Position numbers and translations under genes: made by a program. A stretch of 64,000 nucleotides of DNA, from positions 1 through 64,000 of the forward strand of contig JAZNDZ010000005.1 in assembly GCA_045588345.1 (NCBI GenBank), in the 5' to 3' direction. Positions 35,901 to 43,540 of this stretch are shown piece after piece. The stretch is from HGM04593 sp045588345 (GTDB lineage: Bacteria; Bacteroidota; Bacteroidia; Bacteroidales; Bacteroidaceae). The notes beneath the pieces were generated by a model that saw nothing but the letters and a program-made list of their open reading frames with translations, searched no databases and was not told the DNA's origin. Positions within the stretch are counted from its first letter, which is position 1, and each line of letters opens with the position of its first letter.

Positions 35901-36778
35901 TAGAGTACCCAGATATAGAGTTCTTTACATGCATTGGCAGTGACATCAAGGAACGTACAATAATAATCCCCACTGAAGACACAGTTATTGATGTCTACTA
36001 CGGTTGCGAGGGCATAATGGGCGTTGCAGCCGTAGGGGAGGCGGTTACAGAACTTGAGGACGGTGCATCGTACCTTATATATAATGCCAAAGACGAGACC
36101 ACACGTAGCGGTTTCCTCAGTGTGAGCAAGATTGGCGACGGAATAACCACCACCAACGGAATAAGAGAAGCAACTCCCGCATTTGTGTGGAACTTCGATG
36201 GCGACAACGACCGCTTCACTGTAATGAACAACTATGGCATCAGCATTCCGCAGTTGCTGCGCGGTTCGCTTGTCACAGGCAGCGACACCCCAGAAACCTT
36301 CATTTTCAGTTTTGATGAAAGCACCGCCACATGGAGCGTCAAAGGCACAAGCAACAACTATTACTGGAACGGCAACGCCAACAACACCTTCACTGGCTGG
36401 GACGGCGGACACCCTTTCATCATCTACCGCTACAAGCCACAGCCCTACTTCACCGTGTCATACAAGTGTGTCGATGAAGACGGCAACCTGTTGAGCGAGG
36501 GCGAGCGCTATGTAAAGGGAGGTGACCGGTTCGCCATGCTCACCCCGATATTCGAGGGTTATAGTTTCAAGGAAAGTGATGCAGAATATGAAGAACTTGC
36601 ATACGTTGCAAAGAACATTGCATTTACCCTCACCTATACAAACGGCGAAACAGGAATAACCGATGTAAAAACTGAAAACAAAAAATCAAAAGGAATCTAT
36701 GACCTTACCGGAAGAAAAGTAGAAGCCCCCACCAAGGGCATATACATAATAGACGGCAAAAAGGTATTGATAGAATAG
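32966..36778 (+). CDS. Large GH20 beta-N-acetylhexosaminidase with accessory modules
   Basis: Exported 1270-residue hexosaminidase. The signal peptide ends near residue 20 (PMAMRA). A GH20b domain is followed by a catalytic barrel with YRGFMLDVSRHYF, HWHLTDDQGWRFEVKKYP and the Asp-Glu pair in HIGGDETP (about residues 339-340). After residue ~570 come ricin/lectin-like modules (e.g. WYRIVTTATDTRAGRC, CYRIINNTERFRG). Three MucBP-like repeats follow (TYECYDSDNNLL, ITYNCYTMDGNLI, SYKCVDEDGNLL). The end has the IYDLTGRKV...GIYIIDGKKV module shared with the sialidase. It probably acts at the cell surface on mucin-like glycans, complementing the short GH20 at 16774. Confidence 0.93.
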   Translation: MKKITLTILAIIMCLPMAMRADSDINLTPLPMKMSKGSGRLVLPESFTIATGELNEVNAAEAVKFAALLSKVTGYSIEVKKDAEDAFVTMSMYTGSEELGSEGYTLDISAGGIAIAANEANGFYYAFQSIKKMLPANVMAEVKDDKVTEYSLPVVNITDAPRFEYRGFMLDVSRHYFSIEQIKRMIDVMSYYKMNRFHWHLTDDQGWRFEVKKYPLLTTVGATRNDNWVTDRIYGGYYTGEPYGPYYYTQEQCREIVAYAAERHIEVVPEVEFPGHSCAVNAAYPELSCNPNGAHNVQVNGGVFDDVLNVASPLVLQFAKDVLDEIIDVFPYSQIHIGGDETPTSAWQNNAECQAMMQELGLTNVRQLQSHFVRKLSDYVTSKEGDKKRTVIMWNESLTAGGTDEELIKGTGGTMMCWEIGNAQPCALKAAQYGMKSIITTQVPYYINRRQSTDADEPKVAGYGTDNVKAVYDYVPIPASVPTELHKYYIGVQGTFWTEHVQEHDLLEYLALPRLTAIAETGWTPAAKKNFTDFQQRITKDTLLLNYNNYDYGRHYILDGNSSTSGKVMPAASTDEEQTWYRIVTTATDTRAGRCIQLLRQGMNIADKTGTAPAGRLWNSEIIEDKNNEGYNYQQWAFMQDPNNPERWAIVNKAKPNGSVKGTPTAENNTGRWDYDENNRHYDFILGDKAYAQNGNNYNYSIRSQKVSNSNMCLNYAGPGQNYSINLWSDPTDGNGGIWEFRPVAAQGSIAINYPVAGTCYRIINNTERFRGFSLYDNGNATVTAAQQKYGADVWEITDAAITDAGQTFKLRNVATGRYISSANAPVALGNNGVTLTNTYNTISGDFSITAGEGALYPIPERAATNPGTLGKGGIYPQGTGWVYERALLATYECYDSDNNLLQKFHQSVSEGKEFTAEIPQIANYEATSHTVESDGNNKIIKVKYNLVSYSITYNCYTMDGNLIATIDVPCSIGDSYSVEYPDIEFFTCIGSDIKERTIIIPTEDTVIDVYYGCEGIMGVAAVGEAVTELEDGASYLIYNAKDETTRSGFLSVSKIGDGITTTNGIREATPAFVWNFDGDNDRFTVMNNYGISIPQLLRGSLVTGSDTPETFIFSFDESTATWSVKGTSNNYYWNGNANNTFTGWDGGHPFIIYRYKPQPYFTVSYKCVDEDGNLLSEGERYVKGGDRFAMLTPIFEGYSFKESDAEYEELAYVAKNIAFTLTYTNGETGITDVKTENKKSKGIYDLTGRKVEAPTKGIYIIDGKKVLIE

Positions 36779-36848
36779 ACAAACCAAACTCCTGATAACA
36801 GGATTGTTATGTTCATAAAGATGTATATACAAAAAAGGTTAAAAAAAG

Positions 36849-36879
36849 TTGTATGATACAAAAACATGATATACATTTG
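36849..36879 (+). promoter_or_regulatory. Promoter of the acidic lipoprotein gene
   Basis: A -33 TTG at 36849-36851 and a perfect -7 TACATTTG at 36872-36879, 20 bp apart, end 37 bp before the ATG. Confidence 0.7.
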
Positions 36880-36916
36880 TTAAAATTTAAGACATAACCA
36901 TTTAAACACTATTGAT

Positions 36917-38245
36917 ATGAAAAAGTTCTATTGGATTTTCCTATCGTTGTTTTTTGCAACAACTCTAACATTTGTATCTTGCGGTTCCGATGATGAAGAA
37001 GGTCCTGAATCCCCGGAAACTCCGGAGACACCTTCAAATCCCAATGTTCCTGGCGGCGAGAAACAGGAAATGGGCATATACGAGCAAAAGGAGTTCATTG
37101 AAAGTACCGGAATTGAATTTACAAACAGCATCAAGTCCGATGATTTCTATGATATTGTCAGACTCGCCGAATATGCGTCAGAAGAGTATGCCGATTATGA
37201 TACCGAAAATGTAGATGAATGGTTCGGAGACTGTCTTAAGGATATGACCGAATATCTTGGCAAGGACAAAGAAGAATATTCATACTACATACACCAATAT
37301 ACGAACTATTCCAGATTATATATCCTGTCAAACTTCAAAGGAAGTTTCAAGGCTACAAACGGTGCATGGGTCAAGAGCAACGCCGATAATCTGAGTTTTA
37401 CATTTGACGACCAAGAAGGTAATGAGTGTACAATCAAACTCACAGCATCAAGCAACGGCAAAAAGGTTTACATTGGCAAATCTGATGATTATACATCTTG
37501 GGATTATGATTCTTCATTGGATAAATACATTGAATACATTGATGTATACCAGAATTATATCATCATCCCCGAGAATATTGTGCTTACAGTGACAAAAGAC
37601 GGCGGAAAGTTGGCCGAAATAAAGCTCACCACAACAATGGATATGGACTCTGAATATTTCAACATAAAAGAGGACAATTACTCTGCCACTTTTACATGCA
37701 GCATAAATGATTATACGATAAGCATTGACAAGGCATCATACAAGGCACAGAAAAATGCAGCCGTTTCAATGCAGATAAAGAAAGGGAAAAAGATACTTGC
37801 AAGTACAAGCATATCGGCCGACGGCTACATCAAAGATGAAGAAGTCGGTGACATAAAGAACGCCAAGATATCTTTTGAGATTATGGAAAAAGTTGCAGTA
37901 AAAGGTTATTGCAACGACATACTTCGCCTTGCCGACAAGATTGAAAAGGCAGAGGAGAACGAAGATGACGAAAAAGCATTCAAGTCATACGTAACTGACA
38001 TAAACGAACTTCTGGACCTTGGAGTGTATTACAACAAATCGGACAAGAAACAGGCATACGTGCAGATTGAAGCTGTCTATGAGGACGATTGGGGATATGA
38101 GTATTGGGATTTCCTTCCCGTAATATGCTTTGATGACGGTACAAAGTACAACACGTTTGATGCATTCTTTGACAAAGACGACTTTAAAGACCTTATAAAC
38201 AGTTTCAACAAATTAGTAGATGATTTTGAATGGTTACTACGCTGA
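36917..38245 (+). CDS. Acidic surface lipoprotein, unknown
   Basis: A 442-residue lipoprotein with lipobox FVSC (Cys22), then SDDEEG, an acidic run of the kind that sends Bacteroidota lipoproteins to the cell surface. A Pro/Glu/Thr linker follows. The rest is beta-rich and dense in Asp, Glu, Lys and Tyr. I recognise no catalytic motif or family. It has its own promoter and precedes a TonB-dependent receptor and DUF4249 lipoprotein by about 60 bp, so it might be an accessory of that uptake pair, though this is inference from position only. Confidence 0.75.
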   Translation: MKKFYWIFLSLFFATTLTFVSCGSDDEEGPESPETPETPSNPNVPGGEKQEMGIYEQKEFIESTGIEFTNSIKSDDFYDIVRLAEYASEEYADYDTENVDEWFGDCLKDMTEYLGKDKEEYSYYIHQYTNYSRLYILSNFKGSFKATNGAWVKSNADNLSFTFDDQEGNECTIKLTASSNGKKVYIGKSDDYTSWDYDSSLDKYIEYIDVYQNYIIIPENIVLTVTKDGGKLAEIKLTTTMDMDSEYFNIKEDNYSATFTCSINDYTISIDKASYKAQKNAAVSMQIKKGKKILASTSISADGYIKDEEVGDIKNAKISFEIMEKVAVKGYCNDILRLADKIEKAEENEDDEKAFKSYVTDINELLDLGVYYNKSDKKQAYVQIEAVYEDDWGYEYWDFLPVICFDDGTKYNTFDAFFDKDDFKDLINSFNKLVDDFEWLLR

Positions 38246-38308
38246 TTGCACAATATTAATCATTGCATATAATAGATTTGAGACACTCATCCATTGTATG
38301 TCTCGATT

Positions 38309-40327
38309 ATGAAATTTATACAGAATATTGTTCTCGCACTCTGTCTGTGCAGTTGTCTTGAAACAACTGCACAGACAGACTCATTATATAATTTACTTGA
38401 TGGCGTAACTGTTACCGAAAAGAGGATAAACCTTGAAATAAAAGGAAACAGCGCACAGAAATTGAGTTGGGAGATGAGCATGATGCATGAATTACCCAAG
38501 ATATTGGGTAATGCCGACCCTATGCACTACACTCAACTTTTACCTGGAATACAGACATGCTCGGAGTATGACGCCGGACTTCATGTACAGGGATGCGACA
38601 ATGCCCACAATTTCATTGCGATAGACGGTGTTCCAATATACAATGCCGGACACATGTTAGGCCTCTTTTCCGTATTCAACGCCTCACATTTCCCAAGAAT
38701 GGAGATATCAAAGAATGCACTCAAGGGTTCATCGCAAAGCAGGCTTGGAGGAAGCGTTGACATGCTGTTATATGATGACGTTCCAGAGAAAAGAACCGGA
38801 GTGTTCATCTTAGGCCCGATGTCATCGCAAGGTACACTGCGCCTGCCGACCGGAAAAAACAGCAGCCTTACAGTTTCGGCACGCGCTGCTTATCTTAATT
38901 TGCTGTATGCTCCATTCCTGAAGTTTGACGACAGCCAAATGAAGTACAGTTTCCAAGACTACAACGTTACATATTTCTGCAGAATAAAAGAACGTACATC
39001 GTTGTGGCTAAACTTATACTGCGGCAATGACAATGTTTTTATAGAAGACCGTGCTAACAGAGACGGTATAAAAATGAATTGGGGGAATCTGCTGGCATCA
39101 GCCACCTTGAAGAACGATTTTAGTAATAATTCATATATTAAACAGACGCTCTACTACACCGGTTACAAAAACCGGCTGAAATGGAATACTGTAGGGAATG
39201 AAATAAAAATCCCATCAAAGATACAAACTTTTGGCTACAACCTAAAGTTGAAACTTGGCCCGTTCAATACAGGAATTGAAGCAGGGTTGCACAACATACA
39301 TCCGCAAAGGGTGGCAAGGAGCGTGGGAACAAAAGTCTGCAACGAGGGGGAAAACGGATTATGGGTAAACGAATATGTACTGTTTATCGATTATACACTC
39401 CCTATCGGCAACTGGTTATTTTCTGCGGGGTTAAGAGGAACATATTATAGGGGAGATAATTTTAAAAACTATACAGCATTAGACCCTACCATTACAGCCG
39501 AGTACCAATTCTCAAACAGCAGCCGCATGGCTGTAAGTTACGGTTGGAGACACCAGTATCTTCACAAAGCAGGTTTCTCCAATATGGGATTACCGACAGA
39601 GTTCTGGCTTCACAGCAACAGTGAGCGTAAGCCGCAATATGCGCAATTCGTGAGTACGTTCTACGAGACACCCATTTTTAGCAAGAACTACAATCTCACC
39701 ATTGAACTTTACTACAAGCGGCTCAGCAACCAGATTGAGTACAAAGGGAACATTCTGGATATGCTGCATGAGGAATACAGGCTTTCCAACCAACTTCTCA
39801 AGGGCAACGGAGAAAATTATGGGCTAAACATAATGTTGAAGAAACTCAGCGGAAAGTTCACGGGCTGGGTAAGCTACTCGTTAGGACGTGCGATACGCAC
39901 TTTCAATTATCCTGAATTCAAAGGCAGTTACCCGGCCTCACACGAACGCATACATGAATTAAACATTGTCGCGACCTTCAAACTAAACGACAAATGGAGT
40001 TTCAGCGGAACATTTGTAGCAGCATCAGGTACTCCATTTACGGCTCCTAAATACTTTTATGTAATAGGGAACCAACTGGTTTCAGAATTCGGGGAGCATA
40101 ATGGCAATAGGCTAAGACCATACGTGAGATGCGATTTGTCAGTCAATTACTATATTGTAAAAAACAGGCAAAAGGAAAGCGGCATCAACCTGTCTGTATA
40201 CAATGTAACTGCAAGAAGTAATAACATATTCTACCGTTTGAAGATTTACGAAGATGAATTCGCATACAGACCAGTCAATTTCCTTTTGAGAGTAATGCCT
40301 TCAATAAGTTATTTCTATAAATTCTAA
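38309..40327 (+). CDS. TonB-dependent receptor
   Basis: Outer-membrane beta-barrel of 672 residues from the ATG at 38309. The frame's earlier start is TTG. The signal peptide ends near residue 22 (ETTAQ). The plug domain follows at once, with HYTQLLPGIQTCSEYDAGLHVQG and IAIDGVPIYNAGHMLGLFS. The barrel ends with an aromatic C-terminus (SYFYKF). The carboxypeptidase-regulatory N-terminal extension common in Bacteroidales receptors is missing. It lies 7 bp upstream of the DUF4249 lipoprotein, a known partner type. The ligand is unknown. A 17-bp perfect inverted repeat lies inside the signal-peptide codons. Confidence 0.9.
   Translation: MKFIQNIVLALCLCSCLETTAQTDSLYNLLDGVTVTEKRINLEIKGNSAQKLSWEMSMMHELPKILGNADPMHYTQLLPGIQTCSEYDAGLHVQGCDNAHNFIAIDGVPIYNAGHMLGLFSVFNASHFPRMEISKNALKGSSQSRLGGSVDMLLYDDVPEKRTGVFILGPMSSQGTLRLPTGKNSSLTVSARAAYLNLLYAPFLKFDDSQMKYSFQDYNVTYFCRIKERTSLWLNLYCGNDNVFIEDRANRDGIKMNWGNLLASATLKNDFSNNSYIKQTLYYTGYKNRLKWNTVGNEIKIPSKIQTFGYNLKLKLGPFNTGIEAGLHNIHPQRVARSVGTKVCNEGENGLWVNEYVLFIDYTLPIGNWLFSAGLRGTYYRGDNFKNYTALDPTITAEYQFSNSSRMAVSYGWRHQYLHKAGFSNMGLPTEFWLHSNSERKPQYAQFVSTFYETPIFSKNYNLTIELYYKRLSNQIEYKGNILDMLHEEYRLSNQLLKGNGENYGLNIMLKKLSGKFTGWVSYSLGRAIRTFNYPEFKGSYPASHERIHELNIVATFKLNDKWSFSGTFVAASGTPFTAPKYFYVIGNQLVSEFGEHNGNRLRPYVRCDLSVNYYIVKNRQKESGINLSVYNVTARSNNIFYRLKIYEDEFAYRPVNFLLRVMPSISYFYKF
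38340..38379. repeat. 17-bp perfect inverted repeat in signal-peptide codons
   Basis: Arms 38340-38356 and 38363-38379 are fully complementary, with a CTTGAA loop. It falls about 30-70 nt into the receptor gene, where an mRNA hairpin could limit translation or transcription. Confidence 0.75.
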
Positions 40328-40334
40328 TCCACAA

Positions 40335-41177
40335 ATGAAATATCTGCTGACATTCATATTCATTTTCGGCATTGTTTCCTGCACAGAAAATGATGAAATA
40401 AACATTGAAGAACCAATGTTAGTCGTTGAAGGCTCTATCGAGACCGGAGAGTTCCCAATTGTCTACCTCTCAACAACCGTTCCTATAAAAAAAGGTTACC
40501 AATCGACATCCAATGTAAACGACTACATCATCAAATGGGCAAAGGTCACAATTAACGACGGTGAAAACGAGGTTATACTCACAGGGAGATACGACAGCGA
40601 CAAGTTCCCACCTTACAGTTACAGCACAACTGAAATGCATGGAGAAACCGGGCACACATATACGCTCACTGTCGAATATGAGAATTACCGTGCCAGCGCT
40701 GTTACAGCCATTCCTGCTGCAATAGTGATTGACTCATTCAAAATAAAAGAATCGGGTAAGGGAGAAGGGTCAAGGCACATAACGGCATATTTCAAGAACA
40801 GCGACAGCAATAAAGAGAATTTCCAGTTTTTCACCTACTCTACAAGCGACAGATACAGAAGTTACTCCGCATCACACATGGGCTATGTGAGTAGCGTTAC
40901 AAACGATAGCACAGTCAAAAGTGATGTATGCCGCGGAAGGACTATCTACAACTGGGAGACATTCAAATCCGGATTCAATCCTGGCGACAGTGTCATGGTC
41001 AAGATTTGCCGGCTTGACTCAATTAGTTCTGAATACTGGAAAAGATTCGAAGAGATGTCTATACTGTCACGCAACCCTCTATTCCCTGCGACAAAAAGCC
41101 TTGTATCAAATGTAAACGGTGCATTAGGGCACTGGTTTGGATACGGTTCTGCGGAGTACCTGCTGGTTATGCCCTAA
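40335..41177 (+). CDS. DUF4249 lipoprotein
   Basis: A 280-residue lipoprotein with lipobox IVSC (Cys16) and acidic residues behind it (TENDEINIEE), suggesting surface export. Features of the DUF4249 family are an early LVVEGSIETGEFPIVYLSTT, a beta-sandwich-like middle with GHTYTLTVEY, and a late mixed domain. DUF4249 proteins are regularly paired with TonB-dependent receptors in Bacteroidetes, as here (7-bp gap). The role is unproven and presumably concerns ligand capture or handling at the receptor. Confidence 0.85.
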   Translation: MKYLLTFIFIFGIVSCTENDEINIEEPMLVVEGSIETGEFPIVYLSTTVPIKKGYQSTSNVNDYIIKWAKVTINDGENEVILTGRYDSDKFPPYSYSTTEMHGETGHTYTLTVEYENYRASAVTAIPAAIVIDSFKIKESGKGEGSRHITAYFKNSDSNKENFQFFTYSTSDRYRSYSASHMGYVSSVTNDSTVKSDVCRGRTIYNWETFKSGFNPGDSVMVKICRLDSISSEYWKRFEEMSILSRNPLFPATKSLVSNVNGALGHWFGYGSAEYLLVMP

Positions 41178-41233
41178 TAAGCCAGATAACCGAAAAAATG
41201 ATATCCGGAACAAAGGATTTAATGAATATTCGC

Positions 41234-41241
41234 TATCTTTG
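41234..41241 (+). promoter_or_regulatory. -7 box for the TSCPD gene
   Basis: TATCTTTG, a perfect TAnnTTTG match, lies 27 bp before the ATG at 41269. No -33 TTG at the right distance is seen. Confidence 0.45.
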
Positions 41242-41268
41242 CTAAAGAATAAAACACAGGAATATAAA

Positions 41269-41535
41269 ATGAAGACAATAACCTACCAAACCAGCGGAAC
41301 ATGCTCACGTTTCATTGAGCTCACAGGCGATAACGGCAAAATAACTAACGTGCAATTCTACGGAGGTTGCCATGGTAACTTGCAAGGCATAAGCAGCCTT
41401 GTTAAAGGGATGAAGTACGAGGATGTCATCGCACGCCTCAAAGGTATAAGCTGCAACGGCAAGCCCACATCGTGCCCCGACCAGTTGTGCCGTGCGATAG
41501 AGCAACTGATGGAAGAAGAAAAAAAGGAGAACTAA
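41269..41535 (+). CDS. TSCPD domain protein
   Basis: An 88-residue protein from the ATG at 41269 (MKTITYQTSGTCSRF). Upstream in-frame codons overlap the DUF4249 gene and the promoter, so they are excluded. It belongs to the short TIGR03905/TSCPD family: conserved VQFYGGCHGNLQGISSLV and the name motif in PTSCPDQLC. Related domains occur at the end of class II ribonucleotide reductases. The free-standing protein's function is unknown, and its conserved cysteines suggest metal binding. Confidence 0.88.
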   Translation: MKTITYQTSGTCSRFIELTGDNGKITNVQFYGGCHGNLQGISSLVKGMKYEDVIARLKGISCNGKPTSCPDQLCRAIEQLMEEEKKEN

Positions 41536-41657
41536 AGTAAACAAAGGGGTAAAAAGGGGAATTTAAGAAAACCAAAGGAGATTAAACGCTATCAATGTTT
41601 CTTTGGCAACATTAACAACCCTTAGTATCCCTTAATCGCACTTAGCTACTTAAACTC

Positions 41658-42068
41658 ATGGCAAAAATCAAAAACCCGGAATACAAACTCAAGAACGAAG
41701 CCTTCATGCAATCGCTGCGTGAAGGCAAGGAGGAACTGTTTGAAATATCACAAGGCGTGCTTGTGAAGATTCTCAAGAGCGGTGACGGCGACCGTTGCCC
41801 CCGTGCAGGCAATGTAGTGACGGTAAACTACAAAGGCAGCCTCATCAATGGCAAGGTATTTGACAGCAGTTACGAACGCGGCTATCCCGAGGCGTTCCGC
41901 CTCAGCGACCTCATCGTCGGGTGGCAGATTGCACTCACACAAATGCACGCAGGTGACCATTGGATAGTATACATTCCTTGGGAAGCAGGCTACGGCAGCC
42001 GTGCAAACGGTTCCATTCCGGCATACTCCACACTGATATTTGAAATGGAACTTGTTGCAATAATGTAA
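41658..42068 (+). CDS. FKBP-type peptidyl-prolyl cis-trans isomerase
   Basis: A 136-residue protein without a signal peptide. The FKBP fold is seen in VVTVNYKGSLINGKVFDSSYERG, the ligand-pocket Ile/Trp segment LIVGWQIALTQMHAGDHW, and IPWEAGYGSRANGSIPAYSTLIFEMELV. It is a cytoplasmic folding catalyst or chaperone. The preceding ~120 bp is A- and G-rich intergenic sequence with no gene. Confidence 0.93.
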   Translation: MAKIKNPEYKLKNEAFMQSLREGKEELFEISQGVLVKILKSGDGDRCPRAGNVVTVNYKGSLINGKVFDSSYERGYPEAFRLSDLIVGWQIALTQMHAGDHWIVYIPWEAGYGSRANGSIPAYSTLIFEMELVAIM

Positions 42069-42140
42069 AATTGATGAAAAGACCGGAACAGGAAACTTTG
42101 TCTTAACAAATCCCGTTTATATAAACAAACATTCCCCACT

Positions 42141-42168
42141 CCGTTTTCAGTTTTCCGTTTTCCGTTTA
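42141..42168. repeat. TTTTC[A/C]GTTTTCCG tract upstream of MATE gene
   Basis: Tandem-like repeats of GTTTTCAGTTTTCCGTTTTCCG immediately before the MATE start. The reverse complement is the same tract as at the ends of several proteins in this window (see findings). Confidence 0.6.
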
Positions 42169-42172
42169 AAAC

Positions 42173-43498
42173 ATGAAATCCTACACCACGCACTACAAGG
42201 AACTGTTCCGTTTGGGACTGCCTATCATCATTGGACAGATTGGTATCATCTTTGTTTCGTTTGCCGACACATTAATGGTAGGCCGGCACGGCACTGATGA
42301 CCTTGGCGCAGCAAGTTTCGTGAACAACATGTTTAACCTTGCCATAATTTTTGCAACAGGTTTCTCATACGGACTAACCCCAATCGTGGGCAAACTGTTC
42401 GGCAGCAATCAAAAACGCGAGATTGGCACCACATTGAAAAATGCACTGCTGGCCAACAGCGCCATAGCACTGCTGCTAATCGCTGTAATGGGAGTGCTGT
42501 ACCTGAACATAGGCAATCTTGGGCAACCCGAAGAACTGCTTGGGCTCATGCGCCCCTACTACCTTGTACTGCTGATGACAATACCGTTCATCATGCTGTT
42601 CAATGCCTTCAAGCAGTTTGCCGACGGCATTACCGACACCAAGACACCGATGTGGATTCTGCTCACCGGCAACGTGCTGAACATTGTGGGCAACTACATG
42701 CTCATCTTCGGCAAATGCGGAATGCCCGAACTCGGACTGCTGGGTGCCGGAATCGCAACCCTGCTGTCACGTATGGCAATGCTTGCAATCTTCATGTTCA
42801 TATTCTTCCGCAGTAAACGTTACAGGTCATACGCTCAAGGATTCATGCACGGGAAAGTCACCATGCGGGAGCAGAAAGAATTGTTTGGCATCGGAACGCC
42901 CGTAGCCTTGCAAATGGGTATGGAAACAGCCTCATTCAGCCTTGCCACCATTATGGTAGGCTGGATAGGTACGACTGCACTTGCGGCACACCAGATAATG
43001 TGTACAGTAGGACAATTGGGATTCATGATGTACTACGGCATGGCTGCGGCAGTAGCCGTAAAAGTGAGCAACTACAGCAGCAATGATGACTTGCCCAACA
43101 TTCGCCGTTCGGCCAATGCCGGGTTCCACCTTATACTTGTCATGGCATTGATTGCATCGTTGCTCATATACCTTACCCGATATGAAGTCGGCGGCATCTT
43201 CACCGACAACAGCGAGGTCGCATTGCTTGTGGCACAACTTGCCGTGCCGTTCATCCTGTATCAGTTCGGCGACGGCCTGCAATGCAACTTCTCCAATGCA
43301 CTGCGTGGAATTGCCGATGTCAAGCCCGTAATGCTCTATGCCTTCATTGCATACTTTATAATATCCCTTCCGGCAGGTTACCTGTTCGGCTTTGCATTCG
43401 GGTGGGGATTGACTGGGGTGTGGATGTCATTCCCCTTCGGTCTCACCAGCGCCGGAATAATGTTCTACCTGCGGTTCCGCTCAAAGGTCAAAGGATAG
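42173..43498 (+). CDS. MATE-family efflux transporter
   Basis: A 441-residue inner-membrane exporter with about twelve helices in two halves. Family features include GLPIIIGQIGIIFVSFADTLMVGRHG in helix 1 and the equivalent segment GTPVALQMGMETASFSLATIMVGWIG at the start of the second half. It exports cationic or amphipathic compounds with Na+ or H+. The substrate is not predictable. prmA follows, 42 bp after the stop. Confidence 0.92.
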   Translation: MKSYTTHYKELFRLGLPIIIGQIGIIFVSFADTLMVGRHGTDDLGAASFVNNMFNLAIIFATGFSYGLTPIVGKLFGSNQKREIGTTLKNALLANSAIALLLIAVMGVLYLNIGNLGQPEELLGLMRPYYLVLLMTIPFIMLFNAFKQFADGITDTKTPMWILLTGNVLNIVGNYMLIFGKCGMPELGLLGAGIATLLSRMAMLAIFMFIFFRSKRYRSYAQGFMHGKVTMREQKELFGIGTPVALQMGMETASFSLATIMVGWIGTTALAAHQIMCTVGQLGFMMYYGMAAAVAVKVSNYSSNDDLPNIRRSANAGFHLILVMALIASLLIYLTRYEVGGIFTDNSEVALLVAQLAVPFILYQFGDGLQCNFSNALRGIADVKPVMLYAFIAYFIISLPAGYLFGFAFGWGLTGVWMSFPFGLTSAGIMFYLRFRSKVKG

Positions 43499-43540
43499 TA
43501 TTTGCCAATCTTTAACAGCACAATAAAAATCACAAAAAAC

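Noticed and set aside
41137..41268. 44-codon N-terminal extension of the TSCPD protein
   Set aside because: It overlaps the DUF4249 gene in another frame and the -7 box at 41234. The conserved family start is at 41269.
41536..41657. A/G-rich spacer with GGGGTAAAAAGGGG, resembling a repeat or regulatory element
   Set aside because: A loosely similar AAGGGG-type string occurs near 44,430, but no stem, box or clear repeat unit could be defined.
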